The notes under the pieces: model-generated
The model's database searches: none
Told to the model about the DNA's origin: nothing
Seen by the model: the letters and a program-made list of their open reading frames with translations, nothing else
Translations under genes and position numbers: made by a program
In this document: positions 18,143-26,391 of the stretch, one piece after another
How the letters are laid out: each line of letters begins with the position of its first letter
How positions within the stretch are numbered: position 1 is the stretch's first letter
Assembly: GCA_020025535.1 (NCBI GenBank)
Contig: JAHHRY010000002.1
Span: 1-64,000, forward strand
Direction of reading: 5' to 3'
DNA length: 64,000 nucleotides
DNA from: Oscillospiraceae bacterium
Lineage (GTDB): Bacteria > Bacillota > Clostridia > Oscillospirales > Oscillospiraceae

Positions 18143-18376
18143 AGCAGCTGCGTGCAGGTGTAAACGCCGGGGACGGCATAATGAAAGACTTGACTGGATG
18201 CTGCATTTCCGATATGCTGATAGTATTCGGCGGCAGCCGTGTGTCAGACGACAGATACTCGCCCCGTTCCTTGCTTAAATCGAAAAAGGAAAAGCTGTGA
18301 AACGCGGCTTTTGACGCAGACCGTCCGGCTGTGCCGGGAAGTTTATGATGCGAAAAACAAGAGGAGGTGTATAAAA

Positions 18377-19180
18377 ATAGTAGTACTGATCATTTTGCTG
18401 ATTGGTGTTATCCTATGGGCTTTCTGGGGAAATTCTGCCCTGATGGTCCATCCCATGACTTGCGCCAGCGAAAGACTCCCGAAAAGCTTCGATGGTTTTC
18501 GGATTGTTCAGGTTTCAGATTTTCACAATACAAAGTCCGGAAGAATCAATAAAAAGCTGGTTGAGATGCTGAAGGACTGTTCTCCTGATGTGATTGTAAT
18601 AACGGGAGATTTTGTGGAAACACCGGAAATGGATGCGGCACGTTCCCTTATGAAGGTAATGGTACAGCTGGCACCCACATACTATGTAACCGGCAATCAT
18701 GAGGCCCGCACCCGGGAATATCCTGCAGTGAGGAGCGCGCTGGAAGCCGGGGGTGTTGTTGTACTGGAAAATCAGAAGGTGATGCTGGAGCGGGGAGGAG
18801 AACGGATTTTCCTTGCAGGAATGATGGATCCCAACTTTTCCCGGGGCAGAACCGAAGAGGTTGTACGCAATGCACTGGAAAAACTTTCTGGGGAAGAATA
18901 TACGATTCTCCTGTCCCACAGGCCAGAACTGTTTGAGCTTTATACAGAATATAATATGGATCTGGTATTCAGCGGTCATGCCCACGGCGGGCAGATTCGT
19001 TTGCCTCTGATCGGAGGTGTTTTTGCACCCAATCAGGGCCTTTTCCCACGCTATGATGCAGGGCAGTATACAAAGAATCATACGACAATGGTCGTCAGCA
19101 GGGGAATCGGAAATCGTGTATTGGTGCCGCGGATTCATAATCGTCCGGAAATTGTTCTGGTAGAATTAAAGTCAAAATAG
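18377..19180 (+). CDS. Metallophosphoesterase (YkuE/YaeI-like)
   Basis: About 267 residues. One N-terminal transmembrane helix (IVVLIILLIGVILWAFWG), then a calcineurin-like phosphoesterase: VSDFHN near 43-48, ITGDFVE, TGNHEAR, LLSHRPELF, and FSGHAHGGQIRLP, which supply the metal ligands. Relatives act on membrane lipids or UDP-sugar lipids. Its start is unusual. A perfect AGAGGAGGT at 18360-18368 has no in-frame ATG, GTG or TTG at usable distance; ATA at 18377 sits at ideal spacing (9 nt) and ATA at 18371 is the alternative. The nearest upstream in-frame start, GTG 18239, would add a 46-residue non-homologous leader. Confidence 0.85.
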   Translation: MVVLIILLIGVILWAFWGNSALMVHPMTCASERLPKSFDGFRIVQVSDFHNTKSGRINKKLVEMLKDCSPDVIVITGDFVETPEMDAARSLMKVMVQLAPTYYVTGNHEARTREYPAVRSALEAGGVVVLENQKVMLERGGERIFLAGMMDPNFSRGRTEEVVRNALEKLSGEEYTILLSHRPELFELYTEYNMDLVFSGHAHGGQIRLPLIGGVFAPNQGLFPRYDAGQYTKNHTTMVVSRGIGNRVLVPRIHNRPEIVLVELKSK

Positions 19181-19192
19181 AAAGGAAATATA

Positions 19193-19549
19193 ATGAGACT
19201 GATTGCAAACATAATCTGGATTTTAACAGGAGGACTGACCACGGGCTTTTTGTGGGGCCTGACTGGCGTGATTCTCTGTATAAGTGTCGTAGGTATTCCT
19301 TTGGGTATGCAGTGTTTTAAGGTAGCACGCCTGACTTTTGCACCTTACGGAAAAGAAGTAAAGCTGAACTATTTCAGTCATCCGATTGCCAATACGATCT
19401 GGGCGATCCTGGCCGGATGGGAATTGTTTGTGTCTTATTTGGTTGCTGCTGTGGCCTGCTGTGTTACTATTGTCGGAATCCCGGTTGGAATTCAGGCTTT
19501 TAAGTTTTCTAAGCTGGCACTGGCTCCCTTCGGCGCGGACGTAAGATGA
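19193..19549 (+). CDS. YccF-family membrane protein
   Basis: 118 residues, an internally duplicated inner-membrane protein. Each half has a hydrophobic pair followed by the matching motifs VVGIPLGMQCFKVARLTFAP and IVGIPVGIQAFKFSKLALAP (near 35-54 and 93-112), which is typical of the YccF domain. Role unknown. AAGGAAATATA precedes the ATG. It starts 12 bp after the metallophosphoesterase stop and is likely in the same transcript. Confidence 0.88.
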   Translation: MRLIANIIWILTGGLTTGFLWGLTGVILCISVVGIPLGMQCFKVARLTFAPYGKEVKLNYFSHPIANTIWAILAGWELFVSYLVAAVACCVTIVGIPVGIQAFKFSKLALAPFGADVR

Positions 19550-19607
19550 TTTACACAAAAAAATCGTAAATTTTGCCAAAAATATGTATTTATTTTTTGG
19601 TTTGGTA

Positions 19608-19636
19608 TTGCAAAACGAAAAATGCGGTGCTATAAT
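19608..19636 (+). promoter_or_regulatory. Promoter of the cobalamin-riboswitch operon
   Basis: TTGCAA, exactly 17 bp, TATAAT. The transcript should begin near 19643, just before the riboswitch. Confidence 0.7.
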
Positions 19637-19664
19637 GACTCCGTTAATAATGATATAAGAGGCC

Positions 19665-19805
19665 ATGGTCCGAACAGCTTCGTGCTTAGTAAGTGTAAAA
19701 GGGAATCTGGTTTGAATCCGGAACAACCGCCATTACTGTGTTTGACCCCAAAGGCAGAATCTATGCTGCTATTGCGGTCATAAGTCAGGATACCTGCCAT
19801 GCCTT
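19665..19805 (+). ncRNA. Cobalamin (B12) riboswitch
   Basis: The conserved core is visible in order: TAAAAGGGAATCTGG at 19696-19710, AATCCGGAACAACCGCC at 19715-19731, ACTGTG at 19735-19740, and the B12 box AGTCAGGATACCTGCC at 19783-19798. The core is followed by a terminator at 19944-19979, so corrinoid binding should switch the downstream operon off. This ties the surface-protein/ECF genes that follow to corrinoid supply. Confidence 0.93.
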
Positions 19806-19943
19806 TAAAGGTTTAACACAACTTTGGTGAGAAGAGTGCAACCGGTTTATCGCTGCATCGTCAGCGCTCAGGGTTGTGCTTCTTACTTGGTTGGCATATC
19901 TTTCGATGCGTTATTGTGATGCTTATTTGGATAGATCTGTTGT

Positions 19944-19979
19944 GCTCTTTCAACCTGAGGGTTGGAAGAGCCTTTTTTT
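19944..19979 (+). terminator. Riboswitch-controlled terminator
   Basis: GCTCTTTCAACC tga GGGTTGGAAGAGC stem followed by T7, placed between the riboswitch and the first gene. The segment GGGTTGTGC at 19871-19879 could take part in an antiterminator. Confidence 0.85.
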
Positions 19980-19998
19980 ATGGACAGGAGGGATCAAA

Positions 19999-20310
19999 AT
20001 AATTACCGAAGATAAAAAGTACTGGGCGGAGGAACTTTTGCGGCAGAAACAAACTGAGCTCGGCAGAATTCCCAAGAAGGACGATTTCGATGAAATCACA
20101 AGATCCCGAATTAAGGCTTTTTTGGGTCCATGGCCCAGAGCACTGGAGGCTGCTGGCCTCAAAGAGGCAAAGCCCGTTATCGTCAAAAGCAGAAAGCGCA
20201 GGAAAACGGGTAATGCTAAAAACCAAAGGGGGGGGACTTGCTCAAAAGCTCCCCGGCAGGAATGCGTCCAGTCAGATGGCGCGGAAAGTTGTCAGTCGGA
20301 TGAAAACTGA
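19999..20310 (+). CDS. Small protein with HNH-associated-repeat-like motif
   Basis: About 103 residues. The segment LGRIPKKDDFDE...RIKAFLGPWPRALEAAGL (residues about 19-54) resembles the homing-endonuclease-associated repeat, a short helical DNA-binding unit; the rest is a basic tail of low complexity. A clean CAGGAGGG at 19985-19992 has no ATG/GTG/TTG behind it; ATA 19999 (7 nt) or ATT 20002 (10 nt) is the likely start. It is the first gene after the B12 riboswitch terminator and its end runs to 29 bp before the giant surface-protein gene. A regulatory role is possible, but nothing more can be said. Confidence 0.55.
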   Translation: MITEDKKYWAEELLRQKQTELGRIPKKDDFDEITRSRIKAFLGPWPRALEAAGLKEAKPVIVKSRKRRKTGNAKNQRGGTCSKAPRQECVQSDGAESCQSDEN

Positions 20311-20338
20311 TATTATGAAAGTTCAGGAGGATTATAAA

Positions 20339-23300
20339 ATGCATAAGAGAGCAAATCGGCTTATCGCCGGATTGCTTGCAGTCATGATGATTGTAGGCTT
20401 GCTGCCTGCAAACGTTTTGGCAGCGAAACCGGATCTTACGATTTCTTCGTTGTCCGATTTCCAGAAGTTTGCGGCAGACGTAAATGCCGGCAACACTTTT
20501 GAAGGACAAAAAGTTTTGCTGGCATCTGATCTTTCCCTCGGCGGTTCGAGCGGTACATGGACGCCCATCGGAACCGAAACGAATCCGTTTAAAGGTACTT
20601 TTGACGGTGGCAAACATATCATCAGCGGACTGTATGTAGAGACTGCAGATGCCAAGACCTGCGCCGGTCTGTTCGGCGTGGTGACAAAAGGCACGATTGA
20701 AAATCTGATCGTTCAGGGCAGCGTTTCCGGTAAGGAAAGTGTTGGCGGTATCGTAGGCAAGCTGAACGACGGTACCGTTATGAACTGCGGAAACCATGCA
20801 AACGTAACGGGCGACCGGATGGTCGGCGGTGTTGTCGGTAACGTCAATGGCGCATCAACCATCAGCGGATGCTACAACTCCGGCAATATTACCGGTACAA
20901 CCGGCTATATCGGCGGTGTGACCGGCCAGCACTGGAGAGCAGGCAATGTGGAGAACTGCTACAACGTCGGCACCGTAAAGGGACCCGCTACCGTAGGCGG
21001 CGTGACCGGCGGTCACAAGGCATCTTCTCCCAAGCTCATCAACTGCTATAACGCAGGCTCTGTCATTGATGCCTCCGGCAGCAATAACAACATTGGTGCC
21101 ATCATCGGCGCAAGCAGAGGAACGCTCACCAACTGCTACTATCTGAAGGGCACCGGCACGAATACAAAAGCCGGCGCTACCGAGGTGGATGCTCTGAAGG
21201 CTTCCATGCTGGGCTCTGCTTTCGCAGAGGACGCAGACTACATCAACAATGGTCAGCCTATTCTGGCATGGCAGGTGAAAGTGCCTGACCTCATCATTTC
21301 CACCCATGAGGAACTGAAGAAATTTGCCGAGAGCGTCAACGGCGGCGAGACCTACGAAGGAAAGCTCGTCCGTCTGGATGCCAACATTTCCATGGGCGGT
21401 GCAAACCTTCCCTGGAGCCCCATCGGCAGTGCCAAGAATGCATTCAAGGGTACGTTTGACGGCAACCATCATGTGATCAGCAACCTGTATGTCGACAGCA
21501 CGGATTATGCAGGTTTCTTCGGCCATGTCAATGGCGGCACTGTAAAGAATCTGGTGGTTCAGGGCAGCGTAAACGGCAGAAGCAATGCTGCCGGTGTTGT
21601 GGGTTACCTGACCGCAGGTAAGGTCATCAATTGCGGCAACGAAGCAAACGTCAACGGCGGCAGCGCGGTAGCCGGTGTTGTAGGCTATGTCAGCGGCGAT
21701 TCCGTTATCAACGGCTGCTATAACTCCGGTAATATTACCGCCACTACCGGCTATGTCGGTGGTGTGACCGGTCAGCACTGGAGAGCCGGCAAGGTAGAGA
21801 ACTGCTACAACGTCGGCGCCGTAAAGGGACCCGCTACCGTAGGTGGTGTTTCCGGCGGCCATAAGGCTTCTTCTCCCGTGCTCATTAACTGCTATAACGC
21901 AGGCTCTGTCACGGACTCCACCGGCAGCAATAACAACATTGGTGCCGTTGTCGGTGCAAGCAGAGGAACGCTCACCAACTGCTACTATCTGAAGGGCACC
22001 GGCACGAATACGAAAGCCGGCGCTGCCGAAGTGGAAGTCCTGAAGGCTTCCATGCTGAGCGAGGCTTTTGCAGATGGCGAGACCCATCCCGTATTGACAT
22101 GGGAAGCATCCATCAGCACCGAGAAGCCTGTTCGTCCTGCTTTCACGGAGGGCACCCAGCTTTCCGCACAGCTTGCTGAGTACATCAAGGCAGCCGTGAA
22201 CAGCGCAAAGGAAAAGTTCGGACTCGCTCCCACGGAATCTCTGCTGGGTAATCCTGATTATATGGCCGGCGCCAGCTCCACAGCTACGGACTGGATGGCT
22301 CTGGCTATGGGCCGTTTCGGCTATTTTGATTCCGAAGACGGCACCTATCATTACCTCATCGAAGACGGAACCGGCTATGAGGATTATCTCGCCGCAATGA
22401 AGACTTACATCGAAGATGCCTATGTCAAAGGAAACGGCTCCCTGAGCGATGTAAAGGCTACAGAGTGGCACCGTGCAGTTGTGGCGATCACCGCTTTGGG
22501 CGGAGATCCCACCAATTTTGGTACTTACAATGGCAAGCCCATTAACCTGATTGCAGACGGCAGCTACAACTGTGTTGTGAAGAAAGGCCCCGGCACTCAG
22601 GGTATCAACGGCTGGATTTGGGGCCTGATCGCTATGGATGCAGGCGCATACGAAGTGCCTGCAGACGCAAAGTATAGCCGTGAAACTTTCATCACCGAGA
22701 TTCTGAAGCTCCAGCTGACGGACGGTGTTAACGGCAACGAGTACGGCGGCTGGGTACTTGGCGGTTACGGTACGAAATCCGACGTGGATATTACCGCAAT
22801 GGCTATTCAGTCTCTGGCTCCTTATTACAACGACGATACGGTTTATACCTACACCAATGCCAACAGCAAAAAGGAAGTTTCCAAGACGGTTCGTCAGTGT
22901 GTTGACGAAGCACTGGATTGCCTGGCTGCCAAAATGAACAATAACGGCGGCTTCTCCTCTTGGAACACCGACAACGTCGAGAGTATTTCTCAGGTCGTTG
23001 TTGCCATGTGTTCTGTCGGCATCAATCCTGCAAAGGATGAGCGCTTCATTACTTCAACCGGCAAGACGCTTCTGGACGGCATTCTGCAGTTCCGTCTGCC
23101 CAACGGCGGTTTCTGCCACGTTCTGAACAGCGGCTGGAACTCCATGGCAAACGACCAGGCCACTTATGCTCTGGTTGCTTACTGGAGACTGGAAAACGGT
23201 ATGCGTTCTCTGTACGATACACGCGGAGACTGGACCAAAGAAGAGAAGACTGCAATTGATCTGGCTACTCAGGCAATTGACAGCCTGCCCGAACCTGCAT

Positions 23301-26300
23301 CTGCTGATTACAAGTCCATGCTGAAGCAGGCTCTTTCGGTGTTCCGTGCAGTGCCCCAGAGCGAGCGCCGCTATGTGCATAACTATTCTCAGCTTGCTGC
23401 TGCAATCGAGCTGGTAGGCGGAGAGAGTGCACTGGATACGAATGCACCGTACATCACTTCTATTTCCATTACCAAGGCCCCTGACACACTCAAGTACTAT
23501 GTTGGTGAGACCTTTGATCCTAAGGGCATGGTTGTAACCGCTATGTACAGCGACGGAACTACCAAGGAAATCACGGATTACAAGATTTCCGTCAGCGGTG
23601 AACTGGATACTTCCATTCATACCGTGTTTGTTTACTACGGTATTGTGAAGGCATCCGTTGAAATCACGGTTTGTGAAGTTATGCCCTGGGCAGGTGAAGG
23701 CACTGAGCTGGATCCTTACCTCATCGAAACAGCGGATGATCTGGTAGACTTGCGTTATTACATTTATGCCAAGGACTTCAATACCGAAGGCGTGTATTTC
23801 AAAATGACCCAGGACATCAATATGAAGAATATTGAGGACTGGAGAGCAATCGCCGACAATGTACGGGCGGGCTTCCGCGGACATTTTGACGGCGCAGGCT
23901 ATTCGATCTGGAACATGAACGGCCATGTATACAATGCTTGTGCGCTGTTCGGCGTGCTGGGTGACGGCGCTGTGATCGAGAATCTGACGATTGCCAGCGG
24001 CTCCATCGGCGGTTCCAGCAATTACAGTGTCGCGGGTATCGCCGGCCGCATTGCCGAAAACGCAACCGTTACAATCCGCAGCTGCCATAACTATGCCGAT
24101 ATTTCCGGCAGCTTTGGCGTTGGCGGCATCGTGGGCAGCGTTGAGCGTGGCGCACACGTTATCATTGAAGACTGCAGCAACCATGGTACGATTATCGCAT
24201 CTAATCAGGGCGGCGGTATCATCGGCTCTGTCGGTCCCAACCGCGGCAAAGACAGCGGCGCATATGCAACGATTCGCAACTGCTACAACACCGGCAGCAT
24301 CTCCGGTCTGGGTCGCTGGGGCAACGGCGGTATCATTGGCAGCCATCGTACCAGCGGTGCCAATGTTGTTACCACCATTCAGAATTGCTACAACTCCGGT
24401 ATCGTAACCGGTGAAGTATCCGGTGCCGTTATCGGCAGCGTATGCGAGACCGTCGTAAAGCTTGAAAATGTATATTATCTGGACGCTTCCAATGCAAAGG
24501 TAAATGGTATCTTTACGGATGACGGCAAGGATACCGCCGGTACAATCACCGGTACGGCAGAGGCCAAGACAGAAGCCGAAATGAAGGCAACATCCTTTGT
24601 GGGCGCTCTGGGCAGCGCATTTGCTGCAGATTCCGACAATATGAACGGCGGCTATCCCATTCTGGACGGTCAGAAGCCTCTGGGCACGGAATGCCCTGTG
24701 CATGCCGGCCTGGAAATCGGCACTGCTGAGGAACTGGTTGAATTTGCAAACCGCGTAAATGCAGGCGAGAGCTTTGTCGATAAGACTGTTGTCCTTACCG
24801 CACATATCGATCTGAGCAATGTTCCCAACTGGATGCCTATCGGCTATTACAGCAAATACCAGTTTAATGGCTTCTTTGATGGCCAGGGCTATGTAATCGA
24901 CAATCTCTACTCCCAAAAAGGCGGCCTGTTTGGTTATGTAGGCCATAAGGGCGTTATTAAGAATGTAGGCGTAGCAAGTGGTGAAATCGGCTCCAAGGAC
25001 AGCAGCGTTGGCAGCTTCAAGGGCGTCATTGCCGGCTGGAGTAACGGTACAGACTTTATTAACTGCTGGAGCGGCGCAGACATTTACTGCGGCGGTTACA
25101 GCGGCGGCCTTATCGGCACCATTCGTGACGGCGGCAAGAGCACGGTAAGCGGCTGCTACTTTATCGGTAATGTCTACAGCAGTGGAATTTCTGTAGGCGG
25201 CATTATCGGACACATTGCAACCGGCTACGCACACGGTGGAACTGCCGTCGAAGTAACTGTTGAGAATTGCTACAACTTGGGTTCCATTAACGGCAACATG
25301 AGAGTGGGCGGTATTATCGGCTGCGCTCAGGATGGCCATACCATCCGGAATTGCTACAATGCCGGCTCTGTGAATGCCGAATCTGGCAGCGCAGAAATGG
25401 GTGGTGTAATTGCTTATGTTACTGACCAGAATACCATAGAAAACTGCTATTATAACAGTGATCTCATCCAGAACGGCGTTGCAAACGGACACTGTGTCTT
25501 GTTTGGCAAGACCACCGAAGAAATGAAGGATCCTGCATTCCTGGCAGCTCTGGGAGAAGGATTCAAGGATGACCGTTATGACCTCGTCAACAATGGTTAT
25601 CCTCTGCTGAACTGGCAGAAGACGGATGATGCCGATTTGATTGATGAAGTAATCGAAAAGATCAATTCCATTGGCACCGTTACTCTCGAGAGCGAAGAGA
25701 AAATCAACGCAGCCCGTGAAGCATACAGTGCTCTGGACGACGAGCTGAAGGGTCATGTTGAGAATTACAGCGTTCTGCAGCAAGCTGAAGCAGCTCTGGC
25801 TAAACTGAAGGCTGACGCCGCTCTGGTTAAGGATGTAACTGATAAGATCAATGCCATCGGCACCGTCACCCTCGAGAGCGAAGAGAAGATCAACACAGCC
25901 CGCGAAGCATATGACGCACTGTCTGATGAACTGAAGGCCCGTGTTGAGAACTACAATGTACTGGAAGAGGCGGAAGCTGCACTGGCTAAGCTGCAGGCCG
26001 ATGCCGAACTGGTCAGGGATGTAACCGAAAAGATCGATGCCATCGGCACCGTTACCCTCGCCAGCGAAGAGAAGATCAATGCAGCCCGCGAAGCATATGA
26101 CGCTCTGCCCGACGAACTGAAGAACCGCGTTGAGAATTACAACGTGCTGGTGGACGCTGAAGCAAAGCTGGCTGAACTGAAGGACGAGGCAGAAACGCCT
26201 GAGGATCCTCCTGTAACCCAGGATGATGCCAATCTCTATGTGTACATTTCTTTGATGACTGTTGGTTGTCTGGCCCTTGTGGTTTTGATGGCCCAGAAGA

Positions 26301-26314
26301 AAAAGTACATGTAA
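20339..26314 (+). CDS. Giant GLUG-repeat surface protein with transcobalamin-type alpha domain
   Basis: 1991 residues from ATG 20339 (CAGGAGG 8 nt upstream). Order seen: signal peptide (1-27, ending VLAAKP); two homologous GLUG-repeat blocks (about 31-314 and 316-590) with GGIVGK, NCYNSG and GTFDG repeats; an alpha/alpha-toroid domain (about 632-962) with GINGWIWGLIAMD, SDVDITAMAIQSLAPYYN and NVESISQVVVAMCSVGINP; an Ig-like Big_3-type domain (about 1041-1111, YYVGETFDPKGM); two further GLUG blocks (about 1118-1441 and 1455-1761); three 63-residue helical repeats (about 1764-1951, IGTVTLESEEKINAAREAY type); and a C-terminal membrane anchor with a KKKYM tail (1966-1991). No LPxTG sorting motif. 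The toroid is paralogous to the one in the gene at 28107. B12-riboswitch control suggests corrinoid capture at the cell surface. Confidence 0.88.
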   Translation: MHKRANRLIAGLLAVMMIVGLLPANVLAAKPDLTISSLSDFQKFAADVNAGNTFEGQKVLLASDLSLGGSSGTWTPIGTETNPFKGTFDGGKHIISGLYVETADAKTCAGLFGVVTKGTIENLIVQGSVSGKESVGGIVGKLNDGTVMNCGNHANVTGDRMVGGVVGNVNGASTISGCYNSGNITGTTGYIGGVTGQHWRAGNVENCYNVGTVKGPATVGGVTGGHKASSPKLINCYNAGSVIDASGSNNNIGAIIGASRGTLTNCYYLKGTGTNTKAGATEVDALKASMLGSAFAEDADYINNGQPILAWQVKVPDLIISTHEELKKFAESVNGGETYEGKLVRLDANISMGGANLPWSPIGSAKNAFKGTFDGNHHVISNLYVDSTDYAGFFGHVNGGTVKNLVVQGSVNGRSNAAGVVGYLTAGKVINCGNEANVNGGSAVAGVVGYVSGDSVINGCYNSGNITATTGYVGGVTGQHWRAGKVENCYNVGAVKGPATVGGVSGGHKASSPVLINCYNAGSVTDSTGSNNNIGAVVGASRGTLTNCYYLKGTGTNTKAGAAEVEVLKASMLSEAFADGETHPVLTWEASISTEKPVRPAFTEGTQLSAQLAEYIKAAVNSAKEKFGLAPTESLLGNPDYMAGASSTATDWMALAMGRFGYFDSEDGTYHYLIEDGTGYEDYLAAMKTYIEDAYVKGNGSLSDVKATEWHRAVVAITALGGDPTNFGTYNGKPINLIADGSYNCVVKKGPGTQGINGWIWGLIAMDAGAYEVPADAKYSRETFITEILKLQLTDGVNGNEYGGWVLGGYGTKSDVDITAMAIQSLAPYYNDDTVYTYTNANSKKEVSKTVRQCVDEALDCLAAKMNNNGGFSSWNTDNVESISQVVVAMCSVGINPAKDERFITSTGKTLLDGILQFRLPNGGFCHVLNSGWNSMANDQATYALVAYWRLENGMRSLYDTRGDWTKEEKTAIDLATQAIDSLPEPASADYKSMLKQALSVFRAVPQSERRYVHNYSQLAAAIELVGGESALDTNAPYITSISITKAPDTLKYYVGETFDPKGMVVTAMYSDGTTKEITDYKISVSGELDTSIHTVFVYYGIVKASVEITVCEVMPWAGEGTELDPYLIETADDLVDLRYYIYAKDFNTEGVYFKMTQDINMKNIEDWRAIADNVRAGFRGHFDGAGYSIWNMNGHVYNACALFGVLGDGAVIENLTIASGSIGGSSNYSVAGIAGRIAENATVTIRSCHNYADISGSFGVGGIVGSVERGAHVIIEDCSNHGTIIASNQGGGIIGSVGPNRGKDSGAYATIRNCYNTGSISGLGRWGNGGIIGSHRTSGANVVTTIQNCYNSGIVTGEVSGAVIGSVCETVVKLENVYYLDASNAKVNGIFTDDGKDTAGTITGTAEAKTEAEMKATSFVGALGSAFAADSDNMNGGYPILDGQKPLGTECPVHAGLEIGTAEELVEFANRVNAGESFVDKTVVLTAHIDLSNVPNWMPIGYYSKYQFNGFFDGQGYVIDNLYSQKGGLFGYVGHKGVIKNVGVASGEIGSKDSSVGSFKGVIAGWSNGTDFINCWSGADIYCGGYSGGLIGTIRDGGKSTVSGCYFIGNVYSSGISVGGIIGHIATGYAHGGTAVEVTVENCYNLGSINGNMRVGGIIGCAQDGHTIRNCYNAGSVNAESGSAEMGGVIAYVTDQNTIENCYYNSDLIQNGVANGHCVLFGKTTEEMKDPAFLAALGEGFKDDRYDLVNNGYPLLNWQKTDDADLIDEVIEKINSIGTVTLESEEKINAAREAYSALDDELKGHVENYSVLQQAEAALAKLKADAALVKDVTDKINAIGTVTLESEEKINTAREAYDALSDELKARVENYNVLEEAEAALAKLQADAELVRDVTEKIDAIGTVTLASEEKINAAREAYDALPDELKNRVENYNVLVDAEAKLAELKDEAETPEDPPVTQDDANLYVYISLMTVGCLALVVLMAQKKKYM
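20430..22110 (+). repeat. Tandem 846-bp GLUG-block duplication
   Basis: Two successive blocks inside the giant gene are homologous at an 846-bp (282-codon) offset. The pair near 20871-21180 and 21717-22026 is almost identical at nucleotide level, sharing for example the stretch around AACGCTCACCAACTGCTACT at 21121 and 21967. This points to a recent duplication or gene conversion within the gene. Confidence 0.85.
25630..26190 (+). repeat. Three tandem 63-codon helical repeats
   Basis: Three copies of a unit containing INAIGTVTLESEEKIN and AREAYDAL, with near-identical nucleotides (for example GGCACCGT.AC.CTCGAGAGC), form the stalk just before the membrane anchor of the giant protein. Confidence 0.85.
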
Positions 26315-26333
26315 TGCAGACGTAATGTCATGT

Positions 26334-26368
26334 GGACAGGGAATACGGCCTTACCGCATTCCCTGTCC
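26334..26368 (+). terminator. Intercistronic hairpin inside the B12 operon
   Basis: A 15-bp stem GGACAGGGAATACGG / CCGCATTCCCTGTCC (one mismatch) with a CCTTA loop and a short TTTT, between the giant gene and the next gene. It may attenuate transcription or define an mRNA processing end, giving different levels of the surface protein and the downstream importer. Confidence 0.7.
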
Positions 26369-26391
26369 TTTTCAGAAAGGAGAAATTCAAA

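Noticed and set aside
18239..18376. GTG-started 46-residue leader of the metallophosphoesterase
   Set aside because: No ribosome site before it, and a perfect Shine-Dalgarno lies just ahead of the membrane helix.
20855..22471. A 538-codon minus-strand frame
   Set aside because: Antisense to the GLUG blocks; its internal repeats mirror those of the sense gene.
23054..25783. A 909-codon open frame on the minus strand
   Set aside because: It lies wholly antisense to the repeat-rich surface gene, has no ribosome site or known domain, and reflects the biased codons of the GLUG repeats.
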